Shown here one piece after another: positions 55,917 to 64,000 of a stretch of DNA of 64,000 nt (position 1 is the first letter of the stretch; each line of letters opens with the position of its first letter). This stretch comes from Niabella soli DSM 19437 (GTDB lineage: Bacteria > Bacteroidota > Bacteroidia > Chitinophagales > Chitinophagaceae), in NCBI RefSeq assembly GCF_000243115.2, contig NZ_CP007035.1, positions 310,001 to 374,000 on the forward strand, read 5' to 3'. The notes under the pieces are model-generated. The model was not told where the DNA came from. It did no database searches and saw only the letters and a list, made by a program, of their open reading frames with translations. Position numbers and translations under genes: made by a program.

Positions 55917-57557
55917 TTATTTTGATTGCTTGCCGTAATAGTTAATGTTCCAGAGATCGTATCGTTTTTTCTGTGTGGCTAACCGCCGGCTAAAGTCGTC
56001 ATAATTCTTCTGAGACTGCGGCGTCCACAATGTTTCGCATACAGCGGCCGCGCGCGGAAACAGCATATATTCAACTTTTCTGGGGTTGGTGATATATTCC
56101 GTCCACAGGTTGGCCTGGCCGCCTTTTATATATCGGGCTTCATCGCTGGTCAGGGCATCAGGGAAGAGGTGCCAGCTATATACCTTCTCAATAGACAGAT
56201 AGCCTTTGTTGTTCGAGATGGTTACGGAATCTTCTTTTGGCGCCTGCTGATAATCGAGGTAGGCGTATGTGGTAGGAGACATAATTACATTGTGGTGCTG
56301 TTTAGCGGCTTCTATTCCGCCCTTTTCACCCCGCCAGCTCATCACCCAGGCATTGGGTGCCAGGCCGCCTTCCAGTATTTCATCCCAGCCCAGTATAACT
56401 TTGCCTTTAGCGTTAATGTATTTTTCTATGCGCTGTATAAAATAGCTCTGCAGCTCATGTTCGTCTTTCAGATGGTTTTCTTTCATTCTCTTTTGGCACA
56501 GCGGGCAGGTATGCCAGTTGTTCTTAGGGGCCTCATCGCCGCCTATGTGTACAAATTTAGAAGGGAAGAGGGGGAGCACTTCGTCTAACACATCCTGTAA
56601 GAATTTAAAGGTATGTTCTTTGCCGGCGCAGAAAATGTCGTCATATACGCCCCAGCTTTGCATTACGTGCTTGCCTGTTTTGCTGCCGGCCCAGTAGTCC
56701 GCCTTATTACCGGCTTTTACAAAATAATCATACGTCGGTTTGTCAGGAAAACAGCTTAATTCAGGATAAGCTGCAATGGCGGCGCTCCCATGACCGGGCA
56801 TTTCAATTTCGGGTATAACCGTAATGTATCTTTTAGCAGCATAGGCCACAATTTCCTTTACCTGGGCCTGGGTATAAAAACCTCCGTAACGCTGATAAGT
56901 ATTACCGGTACCCGGGAAGCGGCCGATAATGGTCCCGTCGCGCCAGGCGCCAACAGATGTTAACCGGGGATATTTTTTTATTTCAATCCGCCAGCCCTGG
57001 TCTTCGGTAAGATGCCAGTGGAAGTAGTTTATTTTATGCAGTGCCAGAAAATCGATATATTTTTTTACATATTCAACCGGGAAAAAATGACGCCCCACGT
57101 CCAGCATCATCCCCCTGTAAGATACCACCGGCGCATCTGTTATGGAAACAGACGGGATGGCAAGGGTTGTTGCTTTCCGGGTTGGTAATAATTGGATTAA
57201 AGTTTGCACGCCATAAAAAGTGCCGGCTTCAGAATTTCCATTAATTTTAACGCCATTATTGTTTGCTTCAAGGTTGTACCCTTCATTGGAAGCAGTCTTT
57301 GTATTAAGAATAATTCCTTTACTTCCTTTTGAAACGATTGGTAAAGTGAAGCCATAGAAGCTTTTGAGGTAACCGTTAAAAAGTGCAGCAATGTTTCTCT
57401 CGCCCTGGGTAGCAGCAACAATAGGCGTAGCACGCGTTAAGGTAAAGGTGCCGCTTTTTTGTACCAGGGTCTGGGGTTTGGGGATAATGTCTATTTCCTG
57501 TGCGGAAACACTTCGGGTTGTAAAACAAAAAAGTAAGAATAAAACAGCAATACGCAT
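55917..57557 (-). CDS. Beta-N-acetylhexosaminidase, GH20
   Basis: The 546-residue enzyme has a signal peptide (residues 1-19), an N-terminal GH20b domain and the GH20 catalytic barrel from about residue 145. The catalytic Asp-Glu pair is Asp341-Glu342 in VHIGGDEAPK. Other landmarks are HKINYFHWHLTEDQGWR and IPEIEMPGHG. It removes terminal GlcNAc or GalNAc from chitin fragments, glycoproteins or peptidoglycan in the periplasm. It is transcribed just ahead of the NagB fusion, so released amino sugar would feed that enzyme after uptake and phosphorylation. Confidence 0.95.
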   Translation of the reverse strand: MRIAVLFLLFCFTTRSVSAQEIDIIPKPQTLVQKSGTFTLTRATPIVAATQGERNIAALFNGYLKSFYGFTLPIVSKGSKGIILNTKTASNEGYNLEANNNGVKINGNSEAGTFYGVQTLIQLLPTRKATTLAIPSVSITDAPVVSYRGMMLDVGRHFFPVEYVKKYIDFLALHKINYFHWHLTEDQGWRIEIKKYPRLTSVGAWRDGTIIGRFPGTGNTYQRYGGFYTQAQVKEIVAYAAKRYITVIPEIEMPGHGSAAIAAYPELSCFPDKPTYDYFVKAGNKADYWAGSKTGKHVMQSWGVYDDIFCAGKEHTFKFLQDVLDEVLPLFPSKFVHIGGDEAPKNNWHTCPLCQKRMKENHLKDEHELQSYFIQRIEKYINAKGKVILGWDEILEGGLAPNAWVMSWRGEKGGIEAAKQHHNVIMSPTTYAYLDYQQAPKEDSVTISNNKGYLSIEKVYSWHLFPDALTSDEARYIKGGQANLWTEYITNPRKVEYMLFPRAAAVCETLWTPQSQKNYDDFSRRLATQKKRYDLWNINYYGKQSK

Positions 57558-57693
57558 AACAAGAATTTATAATTTAGTGCTCCAAGTTAAGGATTTTTTA
57601 AGTTACAATACGGTATTAATCAATGCAAACGATTGTCTTATATTCGCGCCACAATTTTCGCAGGCAGGGAGCCCTGATTACATATAAAACAGG

Positions 57694-58215
57694 ATGAATA
57701 ATATTGAAGTTATAACGGCATTTTTTTCGGCCTTTAAAAAGTTGGATTACGAACGGATGAACGAATATTACACCGATGATATTCTCTTTTCTGATCCGTT
57801 ATCTGGATTGCTGCAGGGGCAGCAGGTAAGGGATCGCTTGAAGATGATTTGCAGGGCGGTTAAGGATTTTCATCTTACCATTATTAAAACAGAAGTGATA
57901 GATCAGGAATATGTAACCTGCCAGTGGCGGGCAGATTATTATTCCATCCGGTTAAGAAAACAAATCACTTTTCCTATAAAAACTTTTATGAAGATTGTGG
58001 ACGGGCAAATAACCGAACAGAGCGAAGGATATAATCTTACGCAGTGGATTGGTAAAGCCTATGGTGTTAAAGGGCGGTTGTTTGGTTGGACGAACTTTAT
58101 GAAAAGAAAAGTGCAAAAAGAATATCAGCGGGAGCTGGAACGTTTTGCCGGATCGAAGGGCCTGTTTCCACCGGATAAAAGACGCCGCCATATTTCTGAT
58201 TCGTTTGACCAGTAA
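57694..58215 (+). CDS. SnoaL/NTF2-like protein
   Basis: The 173-residue product begins with an NTF2-like alpha+beta fold (NIEVITAFFSAFKKLDYERMN, then YTDDILFSDPLSGLLQG), as in SnoaL-like polyketide cyclase-related proteins. These often bind small hydrophobic ligands or act as isomerases. A basic C-terminal extension (RRRHISD) is present. No active residue set can be assigned. It is divergent from the GH20 gene. Confidence 0.75.
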   Translation: MNNIEVITAFFSAFKKLDYERMNEYYTDDILFSDPLSGLLQGQQVRDRLKMICRAVKDFHLTIIKTEVIDQEYVTCQWRADYYSIRLRKQITFPIKTFMKIVDGQITEQSEGYNLTQWIGKAYGVKGRLFGWTNFMKRKVQKEYQRELERFAGSKGLFPPDKRRRHISDSFDQ

Positions 58216-58499
58216 AGAGCTGCATTTCAGCATGATCACATTCTTTTGCTTGTATATATCCAATAGCCCAAATACTATATCGCGGTATAGGTCCAAATCT
58301 TCTTATGATGGCAAACACCGGCTTCAGGGCTGATCAAAAACCATGAACTAATGATTAGCCGGGAATCCGGAAAGACGGGAAGGCTTTGTTTTTAAATCGC
58401 CTGAGATTTACCGCCTTGCCGCCTTGCCGGTCAAAAAAACTTTTTGGTCGGCCCCCTATAAAGTGTGGCGGAATAATTAATTTCGAAAAAAATAAATCT

Positions 58500-59519
58500 A
58501 TGGTCAGCAGAAAACGGTTTCTCCAATTGGGGATGTTGGGCGGGGTATCTTCCTTTTTTTTAAAGAATGCAGCCGGGCAATCACTCAATCAGAAAAAGCC
58601 GATTGTAATATCTACCTGGGATGCGGGGTTGGCAGCAAACAAAGGCGCCTGGGAGGTGCTGTCCAAAGGAGGAACCGCGCTGGATGCCGTTGAAAATGGA
58701 GTGAAAATTACGGAAGCTTCGCAAAATTGCTGTGTAGGCTTAGGAGCCAATCCGGATCGGGATGGCTATGTAACCCTTGATGCCAGTATTATGGATCACC
58801 AGTTCAATTGCGGCGCAGTGGGCGCTTTGGAGCGTATTAAGCACCCGATCTCCGTTGCCCGGAGGGTAATGGAAAAAACACCCCACGTTATGTTGGTGGG
58901 TGTAGGGGCACAGCAGTTCGCTGTTGAAGAAGGGTTCCCGCTGGAGCCCGAAACACTTTCGGAAGATGCGCGCAAGGCTTACCAGCGATGGCTGAAAAAT
59001 TCGAAGTATGAACCGGCCATTAACCGCGAAAATAAAGGTCATGGTCCGGCCGCGCCGCTGCGGTTTGACAATGGTGAATGGAATCATGATACGATCGGGA
59101 TGCTGGCAATGGATATAAACGGAAATTTAAGCGGCAGTTGTACTACCAGTGGAATGGGATTTAAGATGCGCGGCCGGTTGGGTGACTCGCCGATCATTGG
59201 CGCGGGGCTTTTTGTAGATAATGAAGTGGGCGCCTGCGTGGCCACCGGGCAGGGTGAAGACGTGATCCGGGTGGCAGGTTCACACAGCGTGGTAGAAATG
59301 ATGCGGCAGGGATTTGCTCCTGCTATGGCCTGTAAAAAAGTAATTGAGCGTATTGTGAAAATTAAGAAGGCGGATGCCAAAAAGATCCAGGTGGCTTTTA
59401 TTGCATTAGACCGGAACGGGGTAGCCGGCGCTTATTCGATACATCCGGGTTTTAATTACGCAATAAAAACCGGCAGCCGGGAGCAGCTTTTGAACCCGGG
59501 GAGCTATTTTTCAGTTTAA
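58500..59519 (+). CDS. N4-(beta-N-acetylglucosaminyl)-L-asparaginase (glycosylasparaginase)
   Basis: The ATG at 58500 starts a 339-residue Ntn-hydrolase with an N-terminal export-like signal (MVSRKRFLQLGMLGGVSSFF, twin-basic). An upstream in-frame ATG at 58386 is rejected. Autocleavage before Thr198 in HDTIGM would free the catalytic threonine, and SGMGFKMRGRLGDSPIIGAG lies in the beta-subunit binding site. It splits GlcNAc-asparagine, the linkage left after deglycosylation of N-glycoproteins. This fits the amino-sugar enzymes nearby. Confidence 0.93.
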   Translation: MVSRKRFLQLGMLGGVSSFFLKNAAGQSLNQKKPIVISTWDAGLAANKGAWEVLSKGGTALDAVENGVKITEASQNCCVGLGANPDRDGYVTLDASIMDHQFNCGAVGALERIKHPISVARRVMEKTPHVMLVGVGAQQFAVEEGFPLEPETLSEDARKAYQRWLKNSKYEPAINRENKGHGPAAPLRFDNGEWNHDTIGMLAMDINGNLSGSCTTSGMGFKMRGRLGDSPIIGAGLFVDNEVGACVATGQGEDVIRVAGSHSVVEMMRQGFAPAMACKKVIERIVKIKKADAKKIQVAFIALDRNGVAGAYSIHPGFNYAIKTGSREQLLNPGSYFSV

Positions 59520-59550
59520 TTTGGGAATTTGAAAATGTGAAAATGTGGAA

Positions 59551-60291
59551 ATGGAGTATAATGATTTTATTGTTGAGATAGCGACTACAGATTTTGAGTC
59601 TGTAAAAGCTGCTGTGGCCGGCGGGGCCGACCGGATAGAGCTTTGCGCCAACCTGGGAGAGGGTGGCACTACGCAGTCCTACGGTGTGATCCAAAAAGTG
59701 CGGGAGCATTTTGATGTTCCGATATACCCCATCATCCGTGTAAGGGGGGGCGATTTTTTATATACCGAAGCCGAATTCGACTGTATGCTGGCTGATGCTA
59801 TTAATTGCAAGAACCTGGATTGCGATGGGGTCGTGACAGGTTTTTTAAAGGCCAACGGAACGATCGATACGGAGCGTACCGCCCGGGTCGTGGAGGCCGT
59901 ATATCCGTTAGGCGTTACTTTTCACCGGGCTTTCGACCGGTGCAGGGAGCCGCTGGAAGCATTGGAACAGATCATTAAAACCGGTTGCGAACGTATATTG
60001 ACCAGCGGACAGCAGGCTACGGCTATGGAAGGAAGCCAACTGATCCGGCAATTGCGGCAGCAGGCGGATGGCCGTATCCGTATTATGCCCGGAAGCGGCG
60101 TACGCGCCAATAATGTAAAACAGTTGGTGGAAATAACGGGCTGTCATGAATTTCATAGCTCCCTGCGGGAAATGATTCCTTCGAAGATGCACTATACAGT
60201 CCCGGCCTTTGAAAACGATAGGGAAACGGTTCAACATTCAGGGATCAATCCCGCGGCAGTGGCAGCATTCAAAAAGGCACTGCATTATTGA
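59551..60291 (+). CDS. cutC: Copper homeostasis protein CutC family
   Basis: The 246-residue TIM barrel matches CutC: VEIATTDFESVKAAVAGGAD, ELCANLGEGGTTQSYG and the VTFHRAFDRC segment. CutC has been linked to copper tolerance in E. coli and to other roles elsewhere; its enzymatic function is unproven. The start is placed at ATG 59551; a GTG six bases upstream is possible. An AATTTGA word array precedes it. The DUF486 gene follows closely, its first ATG 18 bp after the stop codon. Confidence 0.9.
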   Translation: MEYNDFIVEIATTDFESVKAAVAGGADRIELCANLGEGGTTQSYGVIQKVREHFDVPIYPIIRVRGGDFLYTEAEFDCMLADAINCKNLDCDGVVTGFLKANGTIDTERTARVVEAVYPLGVTFHRAFDRCREPLEALEQIIKTGCERILTSGQQATAMEGSQLIRQLRQQADGRIRIMPGSGVRANNVKQLVEITGCHEFHSSLREMIPSKMHYTVPAFENDRETVQHSGINPAAVAAFKKALHY

Positions 60292-60308
60292 ATTTAATCC
60301 GCTTTGCA

Positions 60309-60650
60309 ATGTTTTACAGAACCGTATTGTTATTAGTTTGCTCTAATGTTTTTATGACGTTGGCCTGGTATCATCATTTAAAAAATGAAAACTGGCCCCT
60401 ATGGAAGGCAATTATATTGAGCTGGCTGATCGCTTTTTTTGAATACAGCCTTGCTGTGCCGGCAAACCGCCTGGGGCAACAAACAGGAGCCAACCTGTTC
60501 CAGCTAAAAATTACGCAGGAAGTGATAACGCTGGGTGTCTTTACTATTTATGCCGTTGCATTTGCGAATAATGCCTTTCACTGGAAATACCTGGTCAGTT
60601 TTGCACTGTTGCTGGGCGCGGTTTATTTTGTTTTTGCTGATATTAAGTAA
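60309..60650 (+). CDS. DMT-like small membrane protein (DUF486)
   Basis: The 113-residue protein has four hydrophobic helices and the DUF486 landmarks FMTLAWYHHLK, FFEYSLAVPANRLGQ and TQEVITLGVF. The ATG at 60309 is preferred over a TTG at 60288. It is a putative small transporter of unknown substrate. Confidence 0.88.
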   Translation: MFYRTVLLLVCSNVFMTLAWYHHLKNENWPLWKAIILSWLIAFFEYSLAVPANRLGQQTGANLFQLKITQEVITLGVFTIYAVAFANNAFHWKYLVSFALLLGAVYFVFADIK

Positions 60651-60797
60651 CGGAAATTTTATGCCCGGTAGTCGTTAGGATAGTAGCCATTAGCAGAATG
60701 GTCCCTTTATGCGAATATATTGGAGAATAATAAATGAAATTCAGGATTTCTTCAGAGTTGGCCCGCAGCTTGCTTTTTTAATAATTAATTATCCTTT

Positions 60798-61796
60798 ATG
60801 CGCATTTCAAAAAACCTGGTGGCTGCGGCACTGTTTCTTAGTGCCGGCACTGTTGCCCTTGCTCAAGAGCACCAGTTTAAATTGGTAAAACAATTTCCGG
60901 TTGCAACAGACGGCGGCTGGGATTACCTGGCGGTGCATGGCAATGACCTGTATATTTCACATGGTACTCATGTTAATGTCATCAACAAAACAACCGGCGC
61001 TCCCGTAACGGTAATTGAAAATACGCCCGGGGTACATGGCATTGCCTTTGTGGATGGAGTGCATAAAGGCTATATCACCAATGGCAAAGGAAACAATGTT
61101 ACGGTCTTTGATCTGGACAATAATAAAACGGTGGGGCAGATAGCAACCGGTGAGAACCCCGACGCCGTTATGTTTGATCCCTTCTCTAAGAGAATAATCG
61201 TATGTAACGGACGTAGCAAAAGTTTATCGGTTATTGATCCGGGGGCAGACAAAGTTGTCAATACAATTCCCTTATCCGGAAAACCGGAAACGGCTGTAAG
61301 CGATCATTCCGGAAAGATCTTTGTAAATATTGAAGACAAAAGCAGCATTGCAGTAGTGGATATCCATAAAAATGCCGTTATAGCCGAATGGCCGATCGCT
61401 CCGGGAGAGGAGCCTTCAGGATTGGCTATTGACCGCAGCACAAAAAGGCTCTTTGCCGGCTGCGACGGTAAATTGGTGGTGGTGAATGCGGAAAACGGTA
61501 AAGTGGTGCAGGCCGTACCGATTGACGACGGCTCAGACGGTATTGCATTTGATCCCCAATCGCGGCTGATATTTTCTTCGAACGGAACGGGCACCTTAAG
61601 CATCATTAAAGAAGTTGCTGCGGACAATTACAAAGTAGCGCAGGTATTACCTACTGTAAAATATGCACGTACCCTTACCATTGATGAGGCCAGTAAAACG
61701 ATTTATGAATCTGTTGCGGAAATGGGCGCGCCCACTGGTGAGAATAAACGCGGCACTGTAAAAGCAGGAAGCTTTAAAATTCTTGTAATAAAATAG
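60798..61796 (+). CDS. YncE-like beta-propeller protein
   Basis: The 332-residue exported protein has a signal peptide and about six or seven YVTN-type beta-propeller blades (NDLYISHGTHVNVINKTTG, then KRIIVCNGRSKSLSVIDPG). YncE-type proteins bind DNA or act in envelope stress; the precise role here is unknown. The upstream spacer has an inverted repeat AATAATTAATT near 60780. Confidence 0.82.
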   Translation: MRISKNLVAAALFLSAGTVALAQEHQFKLVKQFPVATDGGWDYLAVHGNDLYISHGTHVNVINKTTGAPVTVIENTPGVHGIAFVDGVHKGYITNGKGNNVTVFDLDNNKTVGQIATGENPDAVMFDPFSKRIIVCNGRSKSLSVIDPGADKVVNTIPLSGKPETAVSDHSGKIFVNIEDKSSIAVVDIHKNAVIAEWPIAPGEEPSGLAIDRSTKRLFAGCDGKLVVVNAENGKVVQAVPIDDGSDGIAFDPQSRLIFSSNGTGTLSIIKEVAADNYKVAQVLPTVKYARTLTIDEASKTIYESVAEMGAPTGENKRGTVKAGSFKILVIK

Positions 61797-61856
61797 AGGG
61801 AGTAAATCTCCCGCAACCTTAATTGTTATTCTGCATTGATCTGCGGGATCTGGCTT

Positions 61857-63485
61857 TTACCAGAAAACCGTATATAATGCCGCCAGGATACCGCAAATAA
61901 CAATCGATCCCATCAGGAAGCCGGGCGCTACGCGGAAATCCTGTTTTTCAACAATGATTGGCGAATCCGTTTTGGAGGCCGGAGTTAAAAGGCTGATAAA
62001 GATCATCACCCCTGCCACTACAAAAAAAGTAATGGTCATCCGGTCCAGGAACGGGTAATCCGGAAAAGCCCCGCTGGTCCATTTGGGGAGGAATTTTAAT
62101 ACCGTTGAAACCGGAACAGTAAGTACCGCCCCGGCCAATGCAGCAGCGGACGTGGTCCGTTTCCAGAACATGCCCAGTAAAAAAATGGCCAGCACGCCCG
62201 GTGAAAAAAAGCCCACATATTCCTGGATGAACTGATAGGCCTGGTCCAGCGATTTTAATGCCGGCGTTACGATTGCTGCCAGGAGCATGGCAATGATCAC
62301 CGCCCAGCGACCGGTGCGTACCAGCTTTTTTTCGGAGGCTTCTTTATTAAAAAACTTTTTGTAAATATCCAGCGAAAAGATGGTGGAAATGCTATTGGCT
62401 TTCCCTGCAAGCGAGGCCACAATAGCAGCGGTAAGCGCCGCAAAGGCAACGCCTTTTAATCCCTGCGGCAGCAGGTTCATCAGGGTAGGATAGGCGTGGT
62501 CTGGTTTCAGGGTACCCGATGCATCTGTCATTTCCTGCTGAAATAATCCGTTCTTGTGCAATACAAACATGGTTATCCCGGGCAGTACTGCAATAAGCGG
62601 GATGAGCAGTTTTAAGAAAGCAGCAAACAGGATACCTTTGCGCGCGGTCTTTAAATCGGCGCCCAGCGCCCGTTGTACAATATACTGGTTGCATCCCCAA
62701 TACGCCAGGTTGTTGATGAGCATGCCGCCGATCAATACCGACATGCCGGGCAATTCGTAATAATAAGGATCTCCTTTTTTAAAGATCATGTGAAAATGTT
62801 CGGGCGCTTCTTTTCTTAATATGCCAAGGGCTTTCCAGATATTACCGTCAAACCCGAATTTATCGGCCAGTAATGACAAAGCAAGATAGGCTGTAATCAA
62901 CCCACCGATAATTAATACCAGCACCTGCACGACATCGGTGTAACCAATTACTTTCATTCCGCCCAGGGTAACAATTACAGAAAACACGCAAAGCCCAATG
63001 ATACAGGCTTCAAAACTTAAGCTGCTGATAGAAGAAATAGCAAGGGCGCCGAGGTAAATAATCGAAGTAAGGTTTACGAAAACATACACCAATAACCAGA
63101 AGACGGCCATTATGGTGCTTACTTTATCGTTGTAACGTACCGATAAGAACTGCGGCATGGTGAAGATCCTGTTCTTCAGGTACACCGGTATCAGAAACAC
63201 CGCCACGATCAGCAAGGTGGCCGCGGCCATCCATTCGTAGGAGGAGATGGCCAGCCCTAGTGCAAAGCCCGATCCGCTCATGCCGATAAAATGTTCGGCG
63301 GAGATGTTGGACGCAATTAAGGAGGCGCCGATGGCCCACCAGGTCAGCGACCCTTCGGCAAGAAAGAAATCTTTTGAATCGGTGGTTTCAGATTTTTTCC
63401 GGCGATACACATAATACCCGTAGGCGGATACAGCTATGAAATAGATAAAGAAAACAATATAGTCGAGTGGGTGGAGTTGATGCAC
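61857..63485 (-). CDS. Sodium/solute symporter (SSS family)
   Basis: This 542-residue protein has about 13 hydrophobic segments and the SSS/SLC5 features: DSKDFFLAEGSLTWWAIGAS near the N terminus and SLIASNISAEHFIGMSGSGFA. It resembles vSGLT-type sodium/sugar symporters. The adjacent myo-inositol oxygenase gene on the same strand suggests inositol as substrate, which is inference from context. Confidence 0.9.
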   Translation of the reverse strand: MHQLHPLDYIVFFIYFIAVSAYGYYVYRRKKSETTDSKDFFLAEGSLTWWAIGASLIASNISAEHFIGMSGSGFALGLAISSYEWMAAATLLIVAVFLIPVYLKNRIFTMPQFLSVRYNDKVSTIMAVFWLLVYVFVNLTSIIYLGALAISSISSLSFEACIIGLCVFSVIVTLGGMKVIGYTDVVQVLVLIIGGLITAYLALSLLADKFGFDGNIWKALGILRKEAPEHFHMIFKKGDPYYYELPGMSVLIGGMLINNLAYWGCNQYIVQRALGADLKTARKGILFAAFLKLLIPLIAVLPGITMFVLHKNGLFQQEMTDASGTLKPDHAYPTLMNLLPQGLKGVAFAALTAAIVASLAGKANSISTIFSLDIYKKFFNKEASEKKLVRTGRWAVIIAMLLAAIVTPALKSLDQAYQFIQEYVGFFSPGVLAIFLLGMFWKRTTSAAALAGAVLTVPVSTVLKFLPKWTSGAFPDYPFLDRMTITFFVVAGVMIFISLLTPASKTDSPIIVEKQDFRVAPGFLMGSIVICGILAALYTVFW

Positions 63486-63612
63486 GGGAATTTGGGAATG
63501 TGAAAATTTGAGAATTTGAAAATGGGTTCGCCGGAAGCAAGTGAAATAATAATTAATGGCTCATGGTTTATCTACTATGATCTATGAACTATCGACTATA
63601 AACTATTTGCCA
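63486..63612. repeat. AATTTGA and CTATGA word arrays between symporter and oxygenase genes
   Basis: Directly upstream of the symporter start come AATTTG/AATGTG words (63486-63526), then CTATGA/CTATAA words (63556-63612, ctatgatctatgaactatcg). Confidence 0.65.
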
Positions 63613-63620
63613 TGAACCAC

Positions 63621-64000
63621 CTAAAACTTAAGCGTTTTGGGAAGGTATTTGTTTACCAGCTTTTCATAATAGGGCTGTAGTTTATTCCAGTCCGGTGGTT
63701 CCGGGTTTTTGGAATACAGGTCATAGGGATTGAATAGCTGTACCCATTTCAGCATTTTCTTATCATGGTCATCCGTAAGATACTGATAAGCCCCTTCGCG
63801 GTGCCAGGCATAAAAAGAATGGTAACGCAGCATATACAGTCCTTCTTCAGGAAGATAATCCTTCAGGATCTGGTAAATATATTCATCGTGCCCCCAGGAC
63901 ATGTTTACATTACGCAACCCGCAGCCGCATTCATATACGCCCAGTTTGGTATTATATTCAGGGTTGTCATGATCAGGATTGTTTTTAAAGAATTCCGGGT
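63621..64000 (-). CDS. Myo-inositol oxygenase, 5' part cut by window edge
   Basis: The frame continues to the right window edge without a start, so this is the C-terminal part (about 126 residues visible). It matches MIOX: MSWGHDEYIYQILKDYL, MLRYHSFYAWHREGAY and the tail LFNPYDLYSK. MIOX is a di-iron enzyme that opens myo-inositol to glucuronate. It is upstream of the symporter gene in the same direction. The remainder of the gene lies beyond 64000. Confidence 0.92.
   Translation of the reverse strand, partial: PEFFKNNPDHDNPEYNTKLGVYECGCGLRNVNMSWGHDEYIYQILKDYLPEEGLYMLRYHSFYAWHREGAYQYLTDDHDKKMLKWVQLFNPYDLYSKNPEPPDWNKLQPYYEKLVNKYLPKTLKF

Noticed and set aside
1-64000. tRNA or rRNA genes
   Set aside because: By eye, no T-loop motif with matching acceptor stem or rRNA landmark was found in the intergenic stretches; a tRNAscan-SE run would settle it.

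Overview
The window looks like chromosomal DNA of a member of the Bacteroidota, most probably Chitinophagaceae or a close relative. The evidence is the 47-bp type II-C style CRISPR repeat, several promoters of the Bacteroidetes -7 type (TAnnTTTG), the short arginine decarboxylase, the NagB/PIG-L fusion, the SLBB-rich Wza-like exporter, MG2/TonB-plug and DUF6600-like proteins, and families of short-word repeats between genes. Species assignment is inference.

Layout. 1-1930 is the end of a CRISPR array (25 spacers visible; cas genes would lie beyond the left edge), followed by a 610-bp gene-free flank with tandem hairpin units ending in a T run (2218-2398). 2541-6418 holds four minus-strand genes: SDR, M1 peptidase, rhomboid and J-domain protein. 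6662-8257 is a DUF6600-like Gln-rich repeat protein, and 8667-11060 an MG2/TonB-plug protein. 11311-19546 is mostly housekeeping: rpmI-rplT, arginine decarboxylase, a META lipoprotein, fusA, an Fe-S/GNAT pair and a PlsC-like acyltransferase. 19941-21732 holds a DUF2200 gene and two adjacent decayed genes.

21818-43213 is one long minus-strand, Wzx/Wzy-type polysaccharide operon of 18 genes, many overlapping by a few bases. From the promoter end it runs: Wza-like exporter, Wzz-like protein, WbpA/E/D/B-like enzymes, methyltransferase, WbpI/WecB-like epimerase, glycosyltransferase, flippase, HisH/HisF/WbpG-like amidotransferase set, glycosyltransferase, polymerase, two more glycosyltransferases and a secreted beta-helix protein. 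Together the enzymes match the Pseudomonas route from UDP-GlcNAc to UDP-ManNAc(3NAc)A and its acetamidino derivative.

43635-49569 returns to core genes (accA, dapA, argS, gtrA) with a frameshifted GIY-YIG nuclease gene flanked by direct repeats. 49658-53241 holds a Tat-type Gfo/Idh/MocA oxidoreductase and dnaK. 53242-53960 is a structured, gene-free block. 53961-60650 carries amino-sugar and glycan genes (NagB/PIG-L fusion, GH20 hexosaminidase, glycosylasparaginase) with SnoaL-like, CutC and DUF486 genes. The right end has a YncE-like propeller, a sodium/solute symporter and a myo-inositol oxygenase cut by the window edge.

Most striking observations: two CRISPR spacers that differ only at synonymous third positions of the same ten-codon reading frame; a complete Bacteroidetes-type promoter inside every CRISPR repeat; a HisF-like protein that has lost its catalytic Asp11; and several families of intergenic repeats.
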